Source: a bacterium (GTDB lineage: Bacteria > Armatimonadota > Fimbriimonadia > Fimbriimonadales > Fimbriimonadaceae). Taken from it: 64,000 nt of DNA. Under the pieces are notes generated by a model. The model searched no databases and was not told where the DNA came from. It saw nothing but the letters and a program-made list of their open reading frames with translations. The stretch lies in contig PNMZ01000001.1 in the NCBI GenBank assembly GCA_013823945.1, forward strand, positions 186,001 through 250,000. The letters run 5' to 3'. Of this stretch, positions 63,221-64,000 are shown piece by piece. A program made the translations under genes and the position numbers. The stretch's first letter is position 1. Each line of letters opens with the position of its first letter.

Positions 63221-64000
63221 ATGAAATACATCACAACCATTGCCCTGGCTTCTTTGGCAATCGCTGCCCAAGCCACCGTTTTTGCCACCGGAGATCTTGC
63301 CATCGTTGGCTACAACTCATCAAATCCTGATGATGTCGCAATCGTCTCCTTGGTCGCATTCGAATCCGGTACGAGCTTTTACATGACCGACTACGGCTGG
63401 AGATCCGCTAACGACGGCTTTCGAGGTGGCGGAGAAGGCTGGATCAAAGTAACCGCAACTCGAAATTACAGTGCCGGAGAAGTGTTCGTCATTCGACGAG
63501 AAATCAACGGAACAAGCCCCGCTGTCGCAGGATTGGAAAATGCTGATTTCACTTTCGAATTCGATGGAGCAACAAACCCCGAATTTGCACCAAACGGGAC
63601 GGGTGACCAAGTTTTCCTTTTCCAAGGTGACTTCACCGATTCTTCCAACACGACGACACCAGCAACGTTCACGAATGGTGCAATGATCTTTGGTCTCAAT
63701 GCCGAAGGAACGGGTGCCGGAGCAAACGGATGGCAAACAGATGCAACTTCATCAACCACTTCAGCTCTACCCAACGCTCTCGTTGAAGGTCAAACTGCCG
63801 TCGGACTCTTTCCCGCCGGATCAACCGAACTGGCAAACGCTGCCTACAACCGAGTTGTAACCAGCGGAACCAAAGAAGAACTCCTTGCCGCAATCGCAAA
63901 CCGGGCAAACTGGACATCAAGCGCAAGCCTGATCGACTTCGACAGCTCCTCTTATTCAGTTGAAGCCATTCCCGAGCCAGCAACCATGACCGCCCTCGGT
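63221..64000 (+). CDS. PEP-CTERM sorting-domain protein, 3' end outside window
   Basis: At least 260 residues, open at the window's end. Signal peptide (YITTIALASLAIAAQA) then a body with VFATGDLAIVGYNSSNPDDVAIVSLVAF, GTSFYMTDYGW and GTGDQVFLFQG, a pattern seen in secreted lamin-tail-like (LTD) or related beta-sandwich proteins. The final visible residues are IPEPATMTALG, so only the hydrophobic helix and Arg tail are missing. A clear RBS (GAGG) stands before the ATG. Confidence 0.88.
   Translation, partial: MKYITTIALASLAIAAQATVFATGDLAIVGYNSSNPDDVAIVSLVAFESGTSFYMTDYGWRSANDGFRGGGEGWIKVTATRNYSAGEVFVIRREINGTSPAVAGLENADFTFEFDGATNPEFAPNGTGDQVFLFQGDFTDSSNTTTPATFTNGAMIFGLNAEGTGAGANGWQTDATSSTTSALPNALVEGQTAVGLFPAGSTELANAAYNRVVTSGTKEELLAAIANRANWTSSASLIDFDSSSYSVEAIPEPATMTALG

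Overview
The window reads as a chromosomal segment of a diderm, roughly 50 % GC bacterium, most likely of the Armatimonadota (Fimbriimonadia-like). This is inferred from secreted proteins ending in a PEPATM motif, a hydrophobic helix and an Arg-rich tail, from a complete type IV pilus assembly operon, and from the general gene style; there is no 16S rRNA gene here to prove it. The + strand is strongly C-rich under genes of both orientations, so the skew looks replication-linked. Three tRNA genes (Pro-CGG, Ser-CGA, Val-CAC) all lie on the - strand with encoded CCA ends. No CRISPR array, insertion sequence, prophage or replication origin was seen.

Layout. 1-7.5 kb: end of ndk, a putative PD-(D/E)xK nuclease fused to a DUF7662-like domain, a sugar-type ABC importer whose binding protein is fused to one permease, and an MFS exporter. 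7.5-11.3 kb: tRNA-Pro, lysine/diaminopimelate genes dapD and dapE around an SRPBCC gene, a DUF4332 protein, a 63-residue protein and mscL. 11.3-21.3 kb: one long tightly packed operon for a type IV pilus/type II secretion-like machine, opened by a GAF-HD-GYP protein with a damaged HD motif and closed by an HDOD protein. 21.3-26 kb: a large secreted subtilase with a dockerin-like end, then a stand-alone MshEN protein and a MinD-like ATPase. 26-33 kb: an SbtA-type bicarbonate transporter and a surface-polysaccharide cluster (flippase, two glycosyltransferase-type genes, rmlBAC). 33-38.6 kb: orphan sdhC, eno, three tandem PEP-CTERM paralogues, GNAT and DinB proteins. 38.8-42.5 kb: superoxide dismutase, repeat elements, and an operon of ECF sigma factor, small protein, large membrane protein and msrB. 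42.7-46.2 kb: a compositionally odd arginine-deiminase-family gene, tRNA-Ser and a cysteine-less DUF255-like protein. 46.2-51.3 kb: gatCA, ispE and neighbours, with two very short - strand genes. 51.4-57.3 kb: a second sigma factor, a receiver-like protein, DUF4394 PEP-CTERM protein, TolB-like lipoprotein, tandem HD-GYP protein and a hydrolase. 57.3-64 kb: second subtilase, three secreted proteins, tRNA-Val, a membrane protein/DUF4166 pair and the start of another PEP-CTERM gene.

Themes. Envelope and surface biology dominates: pilus machine, polysaccharide, two homologous subtilases, five PEP-CTERM proteins, mechanosensitive channel and two ECF sigma factors. Cyclic-di-GMP-type modules recur (MshEN domains in PilB and in a separate protein, two HD-GYP proteins, one HDOD), suggesting that pilus activity is tied to second-messenger signalling. 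The least explained parts are the nuclease-DUF7662 fusion, the ECF/580-residue membrane protein/msrB operon, the double-barrel insert in the ABC permease, the cysteine-less DUF255 protein and a consensus promoter without a gene at 52.6 kb.
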